From: CAIMUS01 sp963708455
GTDB taxonomy: Bacteria; Pseudomonadota; Gammaproteobacteria; Competibacterales; Competibacteraceae
NCBI GenBank assembly: GCA_963708455.1
Contig: CAVPSQ010000003.1
Span: 186,001-250,000, forward strand
Direction: 5' to 3'
Length of the DNA: 64,000 nt
This document shows, one piece after another, positions 55,744 to 64,000 of this stretch. A program made the position numbers and the translations under genes. Every line of letters begins with the position of its first letter. Position 1 is the stretch's first letter. The notes under the pieces were generated by a model that was given only the letters and a program-made list of their open reading frames with translations, did not search any database and was not told the DNA's origin.

Positions 55744-58700
55744 ATGCCAAAACTACGCGATATCTTCGATCTGCCCGAACAGGTGCACCAGGGGGATTTC
55801 GTCCTCCGGTTGACGGACGGACTGAACGCCCCCGCCGAAACGGTGCGGAACTACATCGCCACCCCGCAACTGGTGAAATGCTTCGATCAGGCTTTGGGTG
55901 TCGTCAAGAGCGCCATCGACAGCGGGATAAGCAAGGGCGCTTATCTGCATGGCAGCTTCGGCGCCGGCAAAAGCCATTTCATGGCGATCCTGTCCCTGCT
56001 GCTGCGCGGCGACCCGACCGCGCGCGGCAAGCCCGAACTCGCCCCCGTCGTTTCCAAACATAACCCCTGGACCCAGGGCAGAAAATTCCTGGTCGTGCCG
56101 TACCACATGATCAATGCCGAAACGCTGGAAGCGGCGCTGTTCTCCGGCTACGCCGAACTCACCGCCAGACTCCACCCCGACGCGCCCAGTCCCGGTTTCT
56201 ATCAAAGCGAGGGCATGCTGCAAGATGCCCGGACGCTGCGCGCCAGCATGGGTGATGACGCCTTTTTCCAGCGCTTGAACGCAGTGACAGGCAGCGCGCC
56301 GGGTGGCGGCTGGGGCCGGATCGCCCAAGCCTGGACCGTGCCCCGGTTTGAAACGGTGTTACAGGCACCTCCCGGCAGCCCCGAGCGGTTCCAACTGGTG
56401 GGCGCACTGACCCGGGCGTTCTTCAGCACCATCAGCCACCTGTCCGCCGCGCAACGGGAACTCTATACCTCGCTCGACGAGGGCCTGGCGGCGCTGTCGC
56501 AGCATGCCCGCGACCTCGGCTACGACGCCGTTATCCTGTTCCTGGATGAATTCATCCTCTGGCTGGCGAGCCGGGCCGCCGATGCCGCCTGGATCACCCG
56601 CGAAGGGCAGAAAGTGGCCAAGCTGGTGGAATCGGGCAACGCCGACCGCCCTGTGCCGATCGTCAGCTTCATGGCGCGGCAGCGCGACTTGCGCGAGCTG
56701 GTGGGCGAACACCTGCCCGGCGCAGAGCAGTTGTCCTTCGCCGACACCCTGCAATGGTGGGAAGCCCGCTTCGACAAGGTCAACCTGGAAGACCGCAACC
56801 TGCCCGAAATCGCCAAAAAGCGACTGCTGCGGACCCGCGGTCCCGCCCAGGACGTGCAACTCAAGAGTGCTATCGACAAGCTGCTGAGCAGTCAGCCGGA
56901 AGTCCTGCAAACCCTGCTGACCCGCGAAGGCGACCAGCAGATGCTGCGGGATCTTTATCCTTTCACCCCGGCCCTGGTGCAGACCCTGATCGCGGTCTCC
57001 TCGATGTTGCAGCGTGAACGCACCGCGCTCAAGCTGATGCAGCAGATGCTGGTGGATAAAGCAGACCGGCTGGAGCTCGGCGATATGATTCCAGTCGGCG
57101 ATTTGTTCGACGTGATTGCCCAGGGCGACGAACCGTTCACCCACGGCATCAAGCTGTTTTTCGAACAGGCCAGGCAACTCTGGCGCCGCCGGCTGTTGCC
57201 GATCCTGGAACTGCAGCACGGTGTCAGTTGGGAGGACGTCGAAGCCGGCACCGCCGATCCCAGGAAAGCCACGGCGCTGCAAAACGACGCCCGCCTGCTG
57301 AAGACATTGGTGCTGGCCGCTCTGGTGCCGGAAGTGGAGGCGCTGAATAACCTCACGCCGACCCGACTGGCCGCCCTGAATCACGGCACCATTCGCACAC
57401 CGGTTCCCGGCAGCGAGGGCAGCGCCGTCCTGATCCGGTTGAAGCGCTGGGCCGGTCAGGCCGGCGAAATCAAGATCGCCGACGATTCGCCCAATCCCAT
57501 CGTGACGGTAGAGGTCGCCCGGGTCGATACCGACGCCATTCTGGCCAATGCGATGGCCTTCGACACCCAGGGCAATCGCCAGGCCGAGGTGCGGCAACTG
57601 CTTACCGATGGGGTGGGGCTGACCGATACTGCGTCGAGCCTGTTGCCGCCGGAACTGGAAATGACCTGGCGCGGCTCGCGCCGTCGCGCCGAAATTCTGT
57701 TCGGCAACATGCGCGAACAGTCCGACGACACCCTCAAGGGGCGCGAGGGTATCTGGCGAATTCTGGTCGATTTTCCATTCGACCAGCCCCCGCATGGGCC
57801 GAAGGACGACGACGCCAGAATCGACGCCTTTCTCAATGAGGGCCTTGTCGGCCGGTCGCTGGCCTGGCTGCCGTCTTTCCTGGCGCCGAATACTCAGGAT
57901 CAACTGGGCCGTCTGGTCGTGATCAACTTCGTGCTGCGCGGCAATAATCTGGATCAGTACGCGGCGCATCTGTCGCAAGCCGACCGGGAACAGGCGCGCA
58001 TGCTGCTGACCAACCAGCGGGATCAACTGCGCCAGTTCATGCGCAATTGCCTTTATACCGCTTACGGACTGAACAGCATCGCCCAGGAGACGCTCGATCC
58101 CGTGCACACGGTGAAGGAGCACTTCCGCAGTCTCGATCCGTCGCTGAACCTGCGTCCGCCCGTGGCGGCCGGCTTCAAGGACGCCTTCGAGAAACTGCTG
58201 GAGCAGGCCCTCGACTGCGAGTTTCCGGCCCACCCTCACTTCGAGGCGGAGCCGCGCCCCAGCGCCGTCAAGCGTCTGGCCGGCTGGCTGGTGCTGGCCG
58301 CCCAGCAGCCGGCGCAGCGGGTCGAACTGGACGCGGCGCTGCGGGATGACGCCCGGCGGATTGCGCCGAAGCTGGAACTGGCCGAAGTCGGCGAGGCCGC
58401 CCTGCAACTGCGCAATGACTGGTCGCAGCATTTTGCCCGCCAACTGGCGCAACAGGCGGCGCGTGACCCTACGGTGGGCGACTTGCGCCGCTGGCTCGAT
58501 ATGCCGACGCCACGGGGTCTGCGCGAGGATCTGCAAGACCTGGTGATTCTGACCTGGCTTGCCATCACCAACCGCGCGCTGTACCGCTTCGGCCAGCCGT
58601 TCCAGGGGGAGGTGGGCAAACTGCCCAATGAGTGCGAGGCGCGGGAGCAACCCTTGCCGACCGCCGAAATCTGGGAGCGGGCGACCCGCTTGGCTGGCGA

Positions 58701-59412
58701 TCTGCTCGATCCGGCGATGGTGGGACTTTACCGCTCGGCCCCTGGGCTGGGAGAGTTTGCGCGGGTCACCCGCAAGCGCATCACCGAGATGACGCCGCAC
58801 CTGTTGAGCTATCTGCGTGCCATCGAACCACTGCTGAGCCTGGTGCGCACCGCTGAGGTGGCGCCAGCGGAGCCGCCGCTGCGGCTGGACAGCGCCAAAC
58901 GCCTGCGCGACTGGCTGGTCGGAATGGAAGCTTGTAAGGCGGAGATCGAACTGGTCAATCGGGTGGCAGCGCTCGACCTGACGACGGAGGAAGTCGCGGA
59001 GGCCAAGGCGGTGCTCGGCGCCGTGCAGTCGCTCGCGCGGGTGGAAGCCGAGCACCACCTCGTGAACAGTCTGCAAACGATTGCCGATGGCGGCGGCGAG
59101 TTCGCTCTGCAGGCCAACCAGATTCTGGAGAAACTGGCGCATGCCGTGCTGCGCTACGAGTATGTCGCTGCGTTGCAGCCGGCGATGGCGCAATTCAAGC
59201 GGGATGCCGGCGAGTTTATTGCTACAGTCGCCAATCGGTCCAAGCCCAAATCTATTCACTCTTCCGATAAACCAAAGCCCGTGTACCAGATCGAACGGAC
59301 GCGGCTGTCGCAGACCGACGCGCTGCAAGCGCTCGATGAAGCACGGCAGTCGCTCGAAGGGCTGAAGAACGCCAGCGTGGACCTTCAGATCGTGATCCGG
59401 CCGCAACCATGA
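55744..59412 (+). CDS. pglY: BREX type 2 ATPase PglY
   Basis: 1222 residues, intact. The P-loop is GSFGAGKSH (70-78), with a Walker B LFLDEF (D268-E269). The rest is a long helical protein with a DUF6079-like arrangement, as in PglY of BREX-2. Its role in the system is an ATPase of unproven function, equivalent in position to BrxC of BREX type 1. The gene overlaps the start of pglZ by 4 bases (ATGA), so both are translated together. GC content and codon use match the surrounding chromosome, unlike the middle of pglX. Confidence 0.93.
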   Translation: MPKLRDIFDLPEQVHQGDFVLRLTDGLNAPAETVRNYIATPQLVKCFDQALGVVKSAIDSGISKGAYLHGSFGAGKSHFMAILSLLLRGDPTARGKPELAPVVSKHNPWTQGRKFLVVPYHMINAETLEAALFSGYAELTARLHPDAPSPGFYQSEGMLQDARTLRASMGDDAFFQRLNAVTGSAPGGGWGRIAQAWTVPRFETVLQAPPGSPERFQLVGALTRAFFSTISHLSAAQRELYTSLDEGLAALSQHARDLGYDAVILFLDEFILWLASRAADAAWITREGQKVAKLVESGNADRPVPIVSFMARQRDLRELVGEHLPGAEQLSFADTLQWWEARFDKVNLEDRNLPEIAKKRLLRTRGPAQDVQLKSAIDKLLSSQPEVLQTLLTREGDQQMLRDLYPFTPALVQTLIAVSSMLQRERTALKLMQQMLVDKADRLELGDMIPVGDLFDVIAQGDEPFTHGIKLFFEQARQLWRRRLLPILELQHGVSWEDVEAGTADPRKATALQNDARLLKTLVLAALVPEVEALNNLTPTRLAALNHGTIRTPVPGSEGSAVLIRLKRWAGQAGEIKIADDSPNPIVTVEVARVDTDAILANAMAFDTQGNRQAEVRQLLTDGVGLTDTASSLLPPELEMTWRGSRRRAEILFGNMREQSDDTLKGREGIWRILVDFPFDQPPHGPKDDDARIDAFLNEGLVGRSLAWLPSFLAPNTQDQLGRLVVINFVLRGNNLDQYAAHLSQADREQARMLLTNQRDQLRQFMRNCLYTAYGLNSIAQETLDPVHTVKEHFRSLDPSLNLRPPVAAGFKDAFEKLLEQALDCEFPAHPHFEAEPRPSAVKRLAGWLVLAAQQPAQRVELDAALRDDARRIAPKLELAEVGEAALQLRNDWSQHFARQLAQQAARDPTVGDLRRWLDMPTPRGLREDLQDLVILTWLAITNRALYRFGQPFQGEVGKLPNECEAREQPLPTAEIWERATRLAGDLLDPAMVGLYRSAPGLGEFARVTRKRITEMTPHLLSYLRAIEPLLSLVRTAEVAPAEPPLRLDSAKRLRDWLVGMEACKAEIELVNRVAALDLTTEEVAEAKAVLGAVQSLARVEAEHHLVNSLQTIADGGGEFALQANQILEKLAHAVLRYEYVAALQPAMAQFKRDAGEFIATVANRSKPKSIHSSDKPKPVYQIERTRLSQTDALQALDEARQSLEGLKNASVDLQIVIRPQP

Positions 59413-61604
59413 AAATTCCTGCGCAGCAGATCGGCCTGCGCGCCAAACAGGTGCATGCAGCAGACAGCACGGCCAAGTTCATTCTGCTGCGGCTGCCATC
59501 GGACGCCTTCGATGAGGATACCGTCGCCGTCGAGGCAGCGCGCTGGCCGGTGGTCCGGTGCAGTTCGCCCCTGGCCGTTCGCGCCGCCATGCGCCGCCAT
59601 GCCGACAGCGCGACTCCGATCGTGCTCCTGTTCGCTGGTTCGGAAAACGAACTGGGCGCAGACGTGCTGGCCCGTTGCGCCAAACGGCGCCTGTTCACTC
59701 ATGATGTCTGGCAGACCGTATCGGCCCTGTTCCGGGCCGCCCAGATCGACCCCCGGCTGGCCCGGCATCGCTGGCTCGCCGAACTGCTGCTGCAGTTTAT
59801 GCCGGCTGAAGGTTATGCGCCGGTCCGTTCCCTGGCGCTCGACGAGGAGCGCGCCTGGAAGGAATTGTTCCGAGTCGTGCTGGGGTTCGAATCCTATCCT
59901 CCCTCCGTGCTGGAGCTGTTGCAGTGGGCCGGTGACGCCCAGCGGCGCGCATCGTTGCAACGGCTCGAGCCGGCAGCGCGAGAGGAAATCGTCCAACAGT
60001 TGCGGCGCTCGCTCGGCGACCTGGTGAGCCTGGTGGTCGCGACTATCGACGCGCAGCGTGCGGATGATCTGCTTGCTTTGGTTCTGCTGTGTCAGTCGCT
60101 GGAGAAGGAGGATGTGTCTCTGGTGGCCATTCAGGCCCAGGTGGCGGCACGGCTGGAAGTGCTGTCCGGCGGATTAACGCTGACGTCTACGCTGATTGCG
60201 CAACTTGCCACGGCGGCGGATGACTGGTTCGAGCGAGCCTCCGCAGCGGCCAGGGAACGCCAGCTCGATCGGTTCGAGAGCCTGGTCGCTCAGGTAAAAG
60301 CCGAACCCCTTACCGTGCAGGCGCGCTATGGCGCGGCGGCATTCGGCGAAAAATTAAAGCGCTTCGCCGCCGCGCTGCGGGAGAGTGACTGGCCCGGTGC
60401 TCAAGGGTGGCTGCAGGCGGTGGCGGCGCATCGGGGTCCGACCTTGAGCGAACCGCGCCGGGTTCGCTGCAACATGGCGCTCAGGCTGCTGGGCTGGCTG
60501 ACGTCAACCAGCGGCGACTATCCTGCGTCCCTGTCCTTGCTGGCTGGCCAGTATCGCACCGAAATCGCCTGGGTGGACTGGGCGCAGACCGTGCTGCTCG
60601 AAGGCGACGATTCGCCAGAACTCGCCACCGCCTTCGCCCGGTTGCGTGACGCGGTCCGGCAGCGCCGGGACGACTTCGATCGGCGGTTTGCGGAACGGCT
60701 GCGCACCGATAGCCCCGATGGACATACCCTGATCGGCGTCGAACAGGCGCTGGACCGGTGCGTGGCTCCGGCAGCGGCGGCCGGTCGCATTCTGTTGCTG
60801 GTGATCGACGGCATGAGTCTGTCGGTGTTTCTGGAATTGCATCACAGCCTCGAGGCGCACGGCTGGCGCCAGTACGAGCGCGCTGCGAATCCTTACCCGA
60901 CGCTGCTGGCGATGCTGCCCTCGATCACGGCAGCGTCGAGAGCGTCACTGCTGTCCGGTAAAGCCTGCGCCGGTCCGGCGGCTGCAGAGCGGGCAGCGTT
61001 TAGAACGCATGCCGCTTTGGTGAAAGCGTCGGTCGCGGGGAAGCCACCGCTGCTGTTTCATAAAAAGGACCTGCTCGACAGTTCCGGCCTGACCTTGACG
61101 GCTGACCTGCGCGCCGCCATGAGCGATACCCGGCAGCGGGTGGTCGCCGTGGTCATCAACGCGGTGGACGACCATTTGCTGAAAGCGGACCAGCTCCGGC
61201 TGCGCTGGGATCTTGATCAGTTCAAGGGGCTGGACGCCCTGCTGGCCGAGGCCGACTCGGCCGGGCGCACCGTGATCTTCACCAGCGATCATGGCCATAT
61301 TCTGGATCAGGATACGGAGTTAGGCGGGTCGAGCCCCAATGCCCGCTGGCGCGCACCCGATCCGGAGTCGCATCCGGGAGAAATCCGGCTGAGCGGTCCA
61401 CGGGTGAAAGCGGCCAGCGGTCTGGACGAGGTTATCCTGGCTTGGCATGTCCGACTGCGTTACGCCACCCGCCGCAATGGCTACCACGGCGGCTGCTCGC
61501 CCGCGGAGGCGCTGGTCCCCATCGCGCTGTACAGGTACGGGAGCAGGGCAGGGGGGGAATGGCGGGTTAGGGAAGAGATTTGCCCCGCCTGGTGGCCTGT
61601 CTGA
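59409..61604 (+). CDS. pglZ: BREX type 2 phosphatase-domain protein PglZ
   Basis: 731 residues. The alkaline-phosphatase-superfamily PglZ domain is in the second half: VIDGMS (465-470), with the metal-binding Asp, and TSDHGH (625-630), with the Asp-His pair. The N-terminal part is helical. The C-terminus ends CPAWWPV, similar to where the core of the family ends. PglZ is the hallmark gene of all BREX types and is required for defence. Its stop is followed on the opposite strand by yjbQ; the BREX-2 genes brxD and brxHI, often next, are absent from the window. Confidence 0.92.
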   Translation: MKIPAQQIGLRAKQVHAADSTAKFILLRLPSDAFDEDTVAVEAARWPVVRCSSPLAVRAAMRRHADSATPIVLLFAGSENELGADVLARCAKRRLFTHDVWQTVSALFRAAQIDPRLARHRWLAELLLQFMPAEGYAPVRSLALDEERAWKELFRVVLGFESYPPSVLELLQWAGDAQRRASLQRLEPAAREEIVQQLRRSLGDLVSLVVATIDAQRADDLLALVLLCQSLEKEDVSLVAIQAQVAARLEVLSGGLTLTSTLIAQLATAADDWFERASAAARERQLDRFESLVAQVKAEPLTVQARYGAAAFGEKLKRFAAALRESDWPGAQGWLQAVAAHRGPTLSEPRRVRCNMALRLLGWLTSTSGDYPASLSLLAGQYRTEIAWVDWAQTVLLEGDDSPELATAFARLRDAVRQRRDDFDRRFAERLRTDSPDGHTLIGVEQALDRCVAPAAAAGRILLLVIDGMSLSVFLELHHSLEAHGWRQYERAANPYPTLLAMLPSITAASRASLLSGKACAGPAAAERAAFRTHAALVKASVAGKPPLLFHKKDLLDSSGLTLTADLRAAMSDTRQRVVAVVINAVDDHLLKADQLRLRWDLDQFKGLDALLAEADSAGRTVIFTSDHGHILDQDTELGGSSPNARWRAPDPESHPGEIRLSGPRVKAASGLDEVILAWHVRLRYATRRNGYHGGCSPAEALVPIALYRYGSRAGGEWRVREEICPAWWPV

Positions 61605-61610
61605 CATCGT

Positions 61611-62027
61611 TTATTCCCCCTGTACGGTCAGCGTCAGCCGGCGGCGGTGCGGGGCCAGACGATGCTCCCAGAGATAGACGCCCTGCCAGGTGCCCAGCGT
61701 ACAGCGTCCGTTGGCCAGCGGCAGCGTCAGGCTGTTCTGGGTCAGAATGGCGCGCACATGGGCGGGCATGTCGTCGGGTCCTTCGTTGTCGTGCAGAAAC
61801 CAGGCGGCGCCGTCGGGAACCAGGCGGGCCATGAACGTTTCCAGATCCTGGCGCACCGCCGGATCGGCGTTCTCACATAGAATCAGCGAGGCGCTGGTAT
61901 GGTGCAGAAAGAGATGCACCAGACCGGTGCGCAGGCCGGCGGCGCGAACGCTGTCCTGCACCTGCGCGGTGATGTCGTAAGTTCCCCGACCCTGGGTGGC
62001 GACCGTGAAGCTGTGCTGGCTGATCAT
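61611..62027 (-). CDS. yjbQ: YjbQ/UPF0047 family protein
   Basis: 138 residues, the family length, with the conserved segments GRGTYDITAQVQ, LVHLFLHHTSASLIL (metal-binding His), HDNEGPDDMPAHVRAIL and LGTWQGVYLWEHR. The E. coli member has been linked to weak thiamine phosphate synthase activity; the true function is unsettled. The ATG overlaps the stop of the deleted aldo/keto reductase gene (ATGA), so the two once formed an operon. Confidence 0.95.
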   Translation of the reverse strand: MISQHSFTVATQGRGTYDITAQVQDSVRAAGLRTGLVHLFLHHTSASLILCENADPAVRQDLETFMARLVPDGAAWFLHDNEGPDDMPAHVRAILTQNSLTLPLANGRCTLGTWQGVYLWEHRLAPHRRRLTLTVQGE

Positions 62028-62317
62028 AAGCAGGGATTGGGTTGACTGCGGTGGATGGTTTCGATTCGTTCCAATGCCGGCGGCGGCAGCCGCGCTGTTT
62101 AAGCCACTCGCCGATATAGCGCTCGGTCAATCCCTGGGTCTGGGCGCGTGGCGGCACCGGGTATCTCGGCGGTGTCGATGAAATTAATGCCCTGCTCCAA
62201 CGCATAATCCAGTTGGGCGTGGGCTTCGGCTGCGCTGTTCTGTTCACCCCAGGTCATCGTGCCCAGGCAGATGCGACTGACCTTGAGATCGGTATGGGTG
62301 ATAAGCTGGTAGTGCAT
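62024..62317 (-). pseudogene. aldo/keto reductase (Tas-like) with internal deletion
   Basis: From ATG 62317 the minus strand reads MHYQLITHTDLKVSRICLG, TMTWGEQN and FIDTAEI, the N-terminus of Tas-like aldo/keto reductases. It then shifts frame (YPVPPRAQTQGLTERYIGEWLKQRG), and after about 62100 reads ALERIETIHRSQPNPCL with a stop, which matches the extreme C-terminus of the same family. Most of the catalytic barrel (about 250 residues) is missing, so this is a deletion remnant. It precedes yjbQ with an ATGA overlap. Confidence 0.8.
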
Positions 62318-62434
62318 GCAATGTCCTCGAAGCAATCTGGAAACAGTCCCGTTCATACGGAACCCGATTATAATCCGGCGGTCGATTTGCAAGACCCTGA
62401 CAATTACCGCCGTTTACCGAGATCGAACCACATC

Positions 62435-63226
62435 ATGATCAACAAACCCTCGTTAACCGCTTTACTGGCGCTCACCCTGACCAGCTTCTGCTATGCGCCT
62501 GCCGGCTTTGCGCAGCAGGGCGCTGAACTGGACAGCCTGCGCAAGGACGTCGAAACGCTCAAAGAGAGTCAGCAAGGCGTCCAGAAAGATCTGCAAGAAA
62601 TCAAGCAGTTGCTTCAGCAGGCCCGGCAGGCGCCAGCGCGCATGCCACCGCCGGTCGAGGCCATCAACGTCTCCCTCAGCATCGCCGGCAGCCCACTGAA
62701 GGGTGACAAAAACGCCAAACTCACCCTGATCGAGTTTTCCGACTATCAGTGTCCCTACTGCAAGCGGCACGAGCAGGCTACTATGCCGCAGCTCGAGAAG
62801 GATTACATCGAATCCGGCAAACTGCGTTACGTGTTCCGCGACTTCCCTCTGGAGGCCCTCCACCCCGACGCCTTCAAGGCGCATGAAGCCGCTCATTGTG
62901 CCGGCGACCAGGGTAAATACTGGGAGATGCACAATCAGTTGTTCAACGGCTCGCCGGCTTTGCAGTTGGACAAACTGCCCGGTTACGCCGCACAACTGGG
63001 TTTGCAGGCGGACCCGTTCCGGCAGTGCCTGGAGTCCGGCAAATATGCCGAACAGGTGCGTAAGGATCTGGATGAAGGCCAGAAACTCGGCGTGCGCGGC
63101 ACCCCCACGTTTTTCCTGGGCGTGACTGAGGGCGACGAGGTAAAGCAGGTCAAAGCGATACGGGGTGCGCACCCCTTCACCGTCTTCAAGCAGGAAATCG
63201 ACGCTCTGTCGGCCGCCAAGCCCTGA
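62435..63226 (+). CDS. periplasmic DsbA-family thioredoxin-like protein
   Basis: 263 residues from ATG 62435. A signal peptide ends near AGFAQ (about 27). A short coiled-coil segment (LDSLRKDVETLKESQQGVQKDLQEI) follows, then a DsbA-like domain with the redox motif CPYC in EFSDYQCPYCKRHE and the cis-Pro region GVRGTPTFFLG. The architecture is that of DsbA/BdbD-type proteins with an N-terminal trimerisation helix. It should form or shuffle disulfides in exported proteins. An upstream in-frame start would overlap the aldo/keto reductase remnant and is not preferred. Confidence 0.92.
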   Translation: MINKPSLTALLALTLTSFCYAPAGFAQQGAELDSLRKDVETLKESQQGVQKDLQEIKQLLQQARQAPARMPPPVEAINVSLSIAGSPLKGDKNAKLTLIEFSDYQCPYCKRHEQATMPQLEKDYIESGKLRYVFRDFPLEALHPDAFKAHEAAHCAGDQGKYWEMHNQLFNGSPALQLDKLPGYAAQLGLQADPFRQCLESGKYAEQVRKDLDEGQKLGVRGTPTFFLGVTEGDEVKQVKAIRGAHPFTVFKQEIDALSAAKP

Positions 63227-63253
63227 GGCGCTGCGCAGCGTTCAGCCGGCATC

Positions 63254-64000
63254 TCAGGTGAACAGACTCAGCACGCCCGTGTAGCCATACAGTCGGTTGT
63301 GGCAAATTTCGCCGTTGGCGAAGAAGCCCACCAGCGGAATATCGCCCAATTCGGCGCGGATCAGCCGCAGCTCCTGGGAATCGGGTCCGAACAGGTGGCG
63401 GCCTCGTCCCAGGCAGGAGTAATATACGCCTCCTCTGGCCGGACCGGGCAATTGCCGGCGCAGTTCCCGCACCATGTGCAGCAGATCGTTGCGGGCAGTG
63501 TTGCCGTCGCGCCGGCAGAACAGCAGCCTCTGGCCGGCGGCAACCTGCTCGCCGATGGCGATGCGGCCCGTGCGCAGATCCAGCCCCAACAGATTGCGCA
63601 CCAGATAATCGCCGTCTTCGGCGACCGGCAGGCCGGCGAAAATATAGCCGGCGATCCGTTTCGGGTCGCGCGCCAGAATTTCGCCGATATCCTCGTACAA
63701 CACCTCCAGGGCTGGCCGGTCGTCGATGCGGCGGATGATATTCAGGCGGCAGTCGGTAATCCGCCGCACCGGACCGAGCGGCGCACAGCCCTGGGTCAGG
63801 CCGGTTGTGATGCGCACGCTGGGGGCGAACAGCACGCCGGATACGCTGCCCTCGGTGAGCGTATCGGCCACCTGAGCATAGACGCCCTCGGAGGACGTCA
63901 ACCCGCCGGTGAAAGCAGCGCCCGGCACTTCCCTGGCGAGTTGCGCCAACAGCGCCATAAAGGCCGGATTGCGGGGGTCTGCATGGAGGATGCCGGCATG
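63254..64000 (-). CDS. FIST-domain signal transduction protein, 5' partial
   Basis: About 249 residues are visible and the frame continues off the right edge. The sequence has FIST_N features (GGLTSSEGVYAQVADTLTEGSVSGVLF) and then a FIST_C domain (GRGRHLFGPDSQELRLIRAELGDIPLVGFFANGEI). FIST proteins bind small ligands and act as sensors, often near chemotaxis or signalling genes. No partner is visible in the window. The start is beyond 64000; internal ATGs are not preferred. Confidence 0.88.
   Translation of the reverse strand, partial: HAGILHADPRNPAFMALLAQLAREVPGAAFTGGLTSSEGVYAQVADTLTEGSVSGVLFAPSVRITTGLTQGCAPLGPVRRITDCRLNIIRRIDDRPALEVLYEDIGEILARDPKRIAGYIFAGLPVAEDGDYLVRNLLGLDLRTGRIAIGEQVAAGQRLLFCRRDGNTARNDLLHMVRELRRQLPGPARGGVYYSCLGRGRHLFGPDSQELRLIRAELGDIPLVGFFANGEICHNRLYGYTGVLSLFT

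Noticed and set aside
56359..59406. Very long minus-strand open frame opposite pglY
   Set aside because: GC-rich codon structure of pglY opens the antisense frame; it has Gln/Arg/His-rich low-complexity sequence and no family match, while pglY is clearly real.
1..64000. tRNA, rRNA, insertion sequences, phage genes or an origin
   Set aside because: None was recognised on either strand by reading; no transposase or integrase protein is encoded by any convincing frame.
61605..64000. brxD or brxHI of BREX-2
   Set aside because: Genes after pglZ are yjbQ, an aldo/keto reductase remnant, a DsbA-like protein and a FIST protein; none is a helicase or AAA ATPase.

Overview
The window is GC-rich chromosomal DNA with a gammaproteobacterial layout. 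The evidence is the tesA / ybbA / ybbP arrangement at the left edge, an rpoE-rseA-rseB cluster, nadB divergent from rpoE, a YgjP-type protease, metG, and a full set of PEP-CTERM (exosortase/XrtA-type) regulatory genes. Such gene sets are common in floc- or biofilm-forming bacteria of activated sludge (for example Competibacter-like lineages). That placement is inference; no rRNA, tRNA or other phylogenetic marker was found here.

Region by region. 0-8.5 kb holds housekeeping genes: tesA start, ybbAP transporter, Mrr-like nuclease, YgjP protease, enoyl-CoA hydratase-like protein, RNA m5U methyltransferase and nadB. 8.5-12.2 kb holds the sigma-E operon with a putative autoregulatory promoter, then a lower-GC patch with an orphan adenine methylase and a broken Rpn-type gene. 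12.2-22.6 kb is an exopolysaccharide/PEP-CTERM block: UDP-glucuronate 4-epimerase-like protein and TviB-type dehydrogenase on the minus strand, and sugar transferase, PrsK, PrsR and PrsT on the plus strand. 22.6-28 kb is an RbbA/YhiH-type ABC efflux operon, followed by metG. 30.4-34.4 kb is a second, 1327-residue PrsT-like TPR lipoprotein.

34.6-40.9 kb is a minus-strand cluster: an exosortase-associated N-acyltransferase, a ThiF-nitroreductase fusion, a UGT-type glycosyltransferase, a genuine PEP-CTERM protein and a membrane-anchored hexapeptide acyltransferase. The PEP-CTERM gene is preceded by a good sigma-54 promoter and three copies of a 21-bp inverted repeat (ACTGT-N11-ACAGT type). The middle copy changes both arms so that the palindrome is kept. 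These look like enhancer sites for a sigma-54 activator, and PrsR is the obvious candidate.

41-45.8 kb carries rmlA, a porin with a small phosphate-binding-like protein, and cobB. 45.8-61.6 kb is a phage-defence island: a BREX type 2 (Pgl) locus with pglW, pglX, pglY and pglZ. brxD and brxHI are not in the window. Three toxin-antitoxin-type modules (two BrnTA, one broken DUF433/DUF5615) sit in reverse orientation between the pgl genes. A remnant of the 3' end of xthA lies just before pglW, which suggests a junction. To the right are yjbQ, an internally deleted aldo/keto reductase, a DsbA-like protein and a partial FIST-domain protein.

Many genes are broken by single-base indels that leave the encoded protein recognisable across frames (prsK, the ABC ATPase twice, metG, DUF433, pglW, and about a dozen in the middle of pglX). 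The essential metG is among them, so sequence or assembly error is a real possibility.
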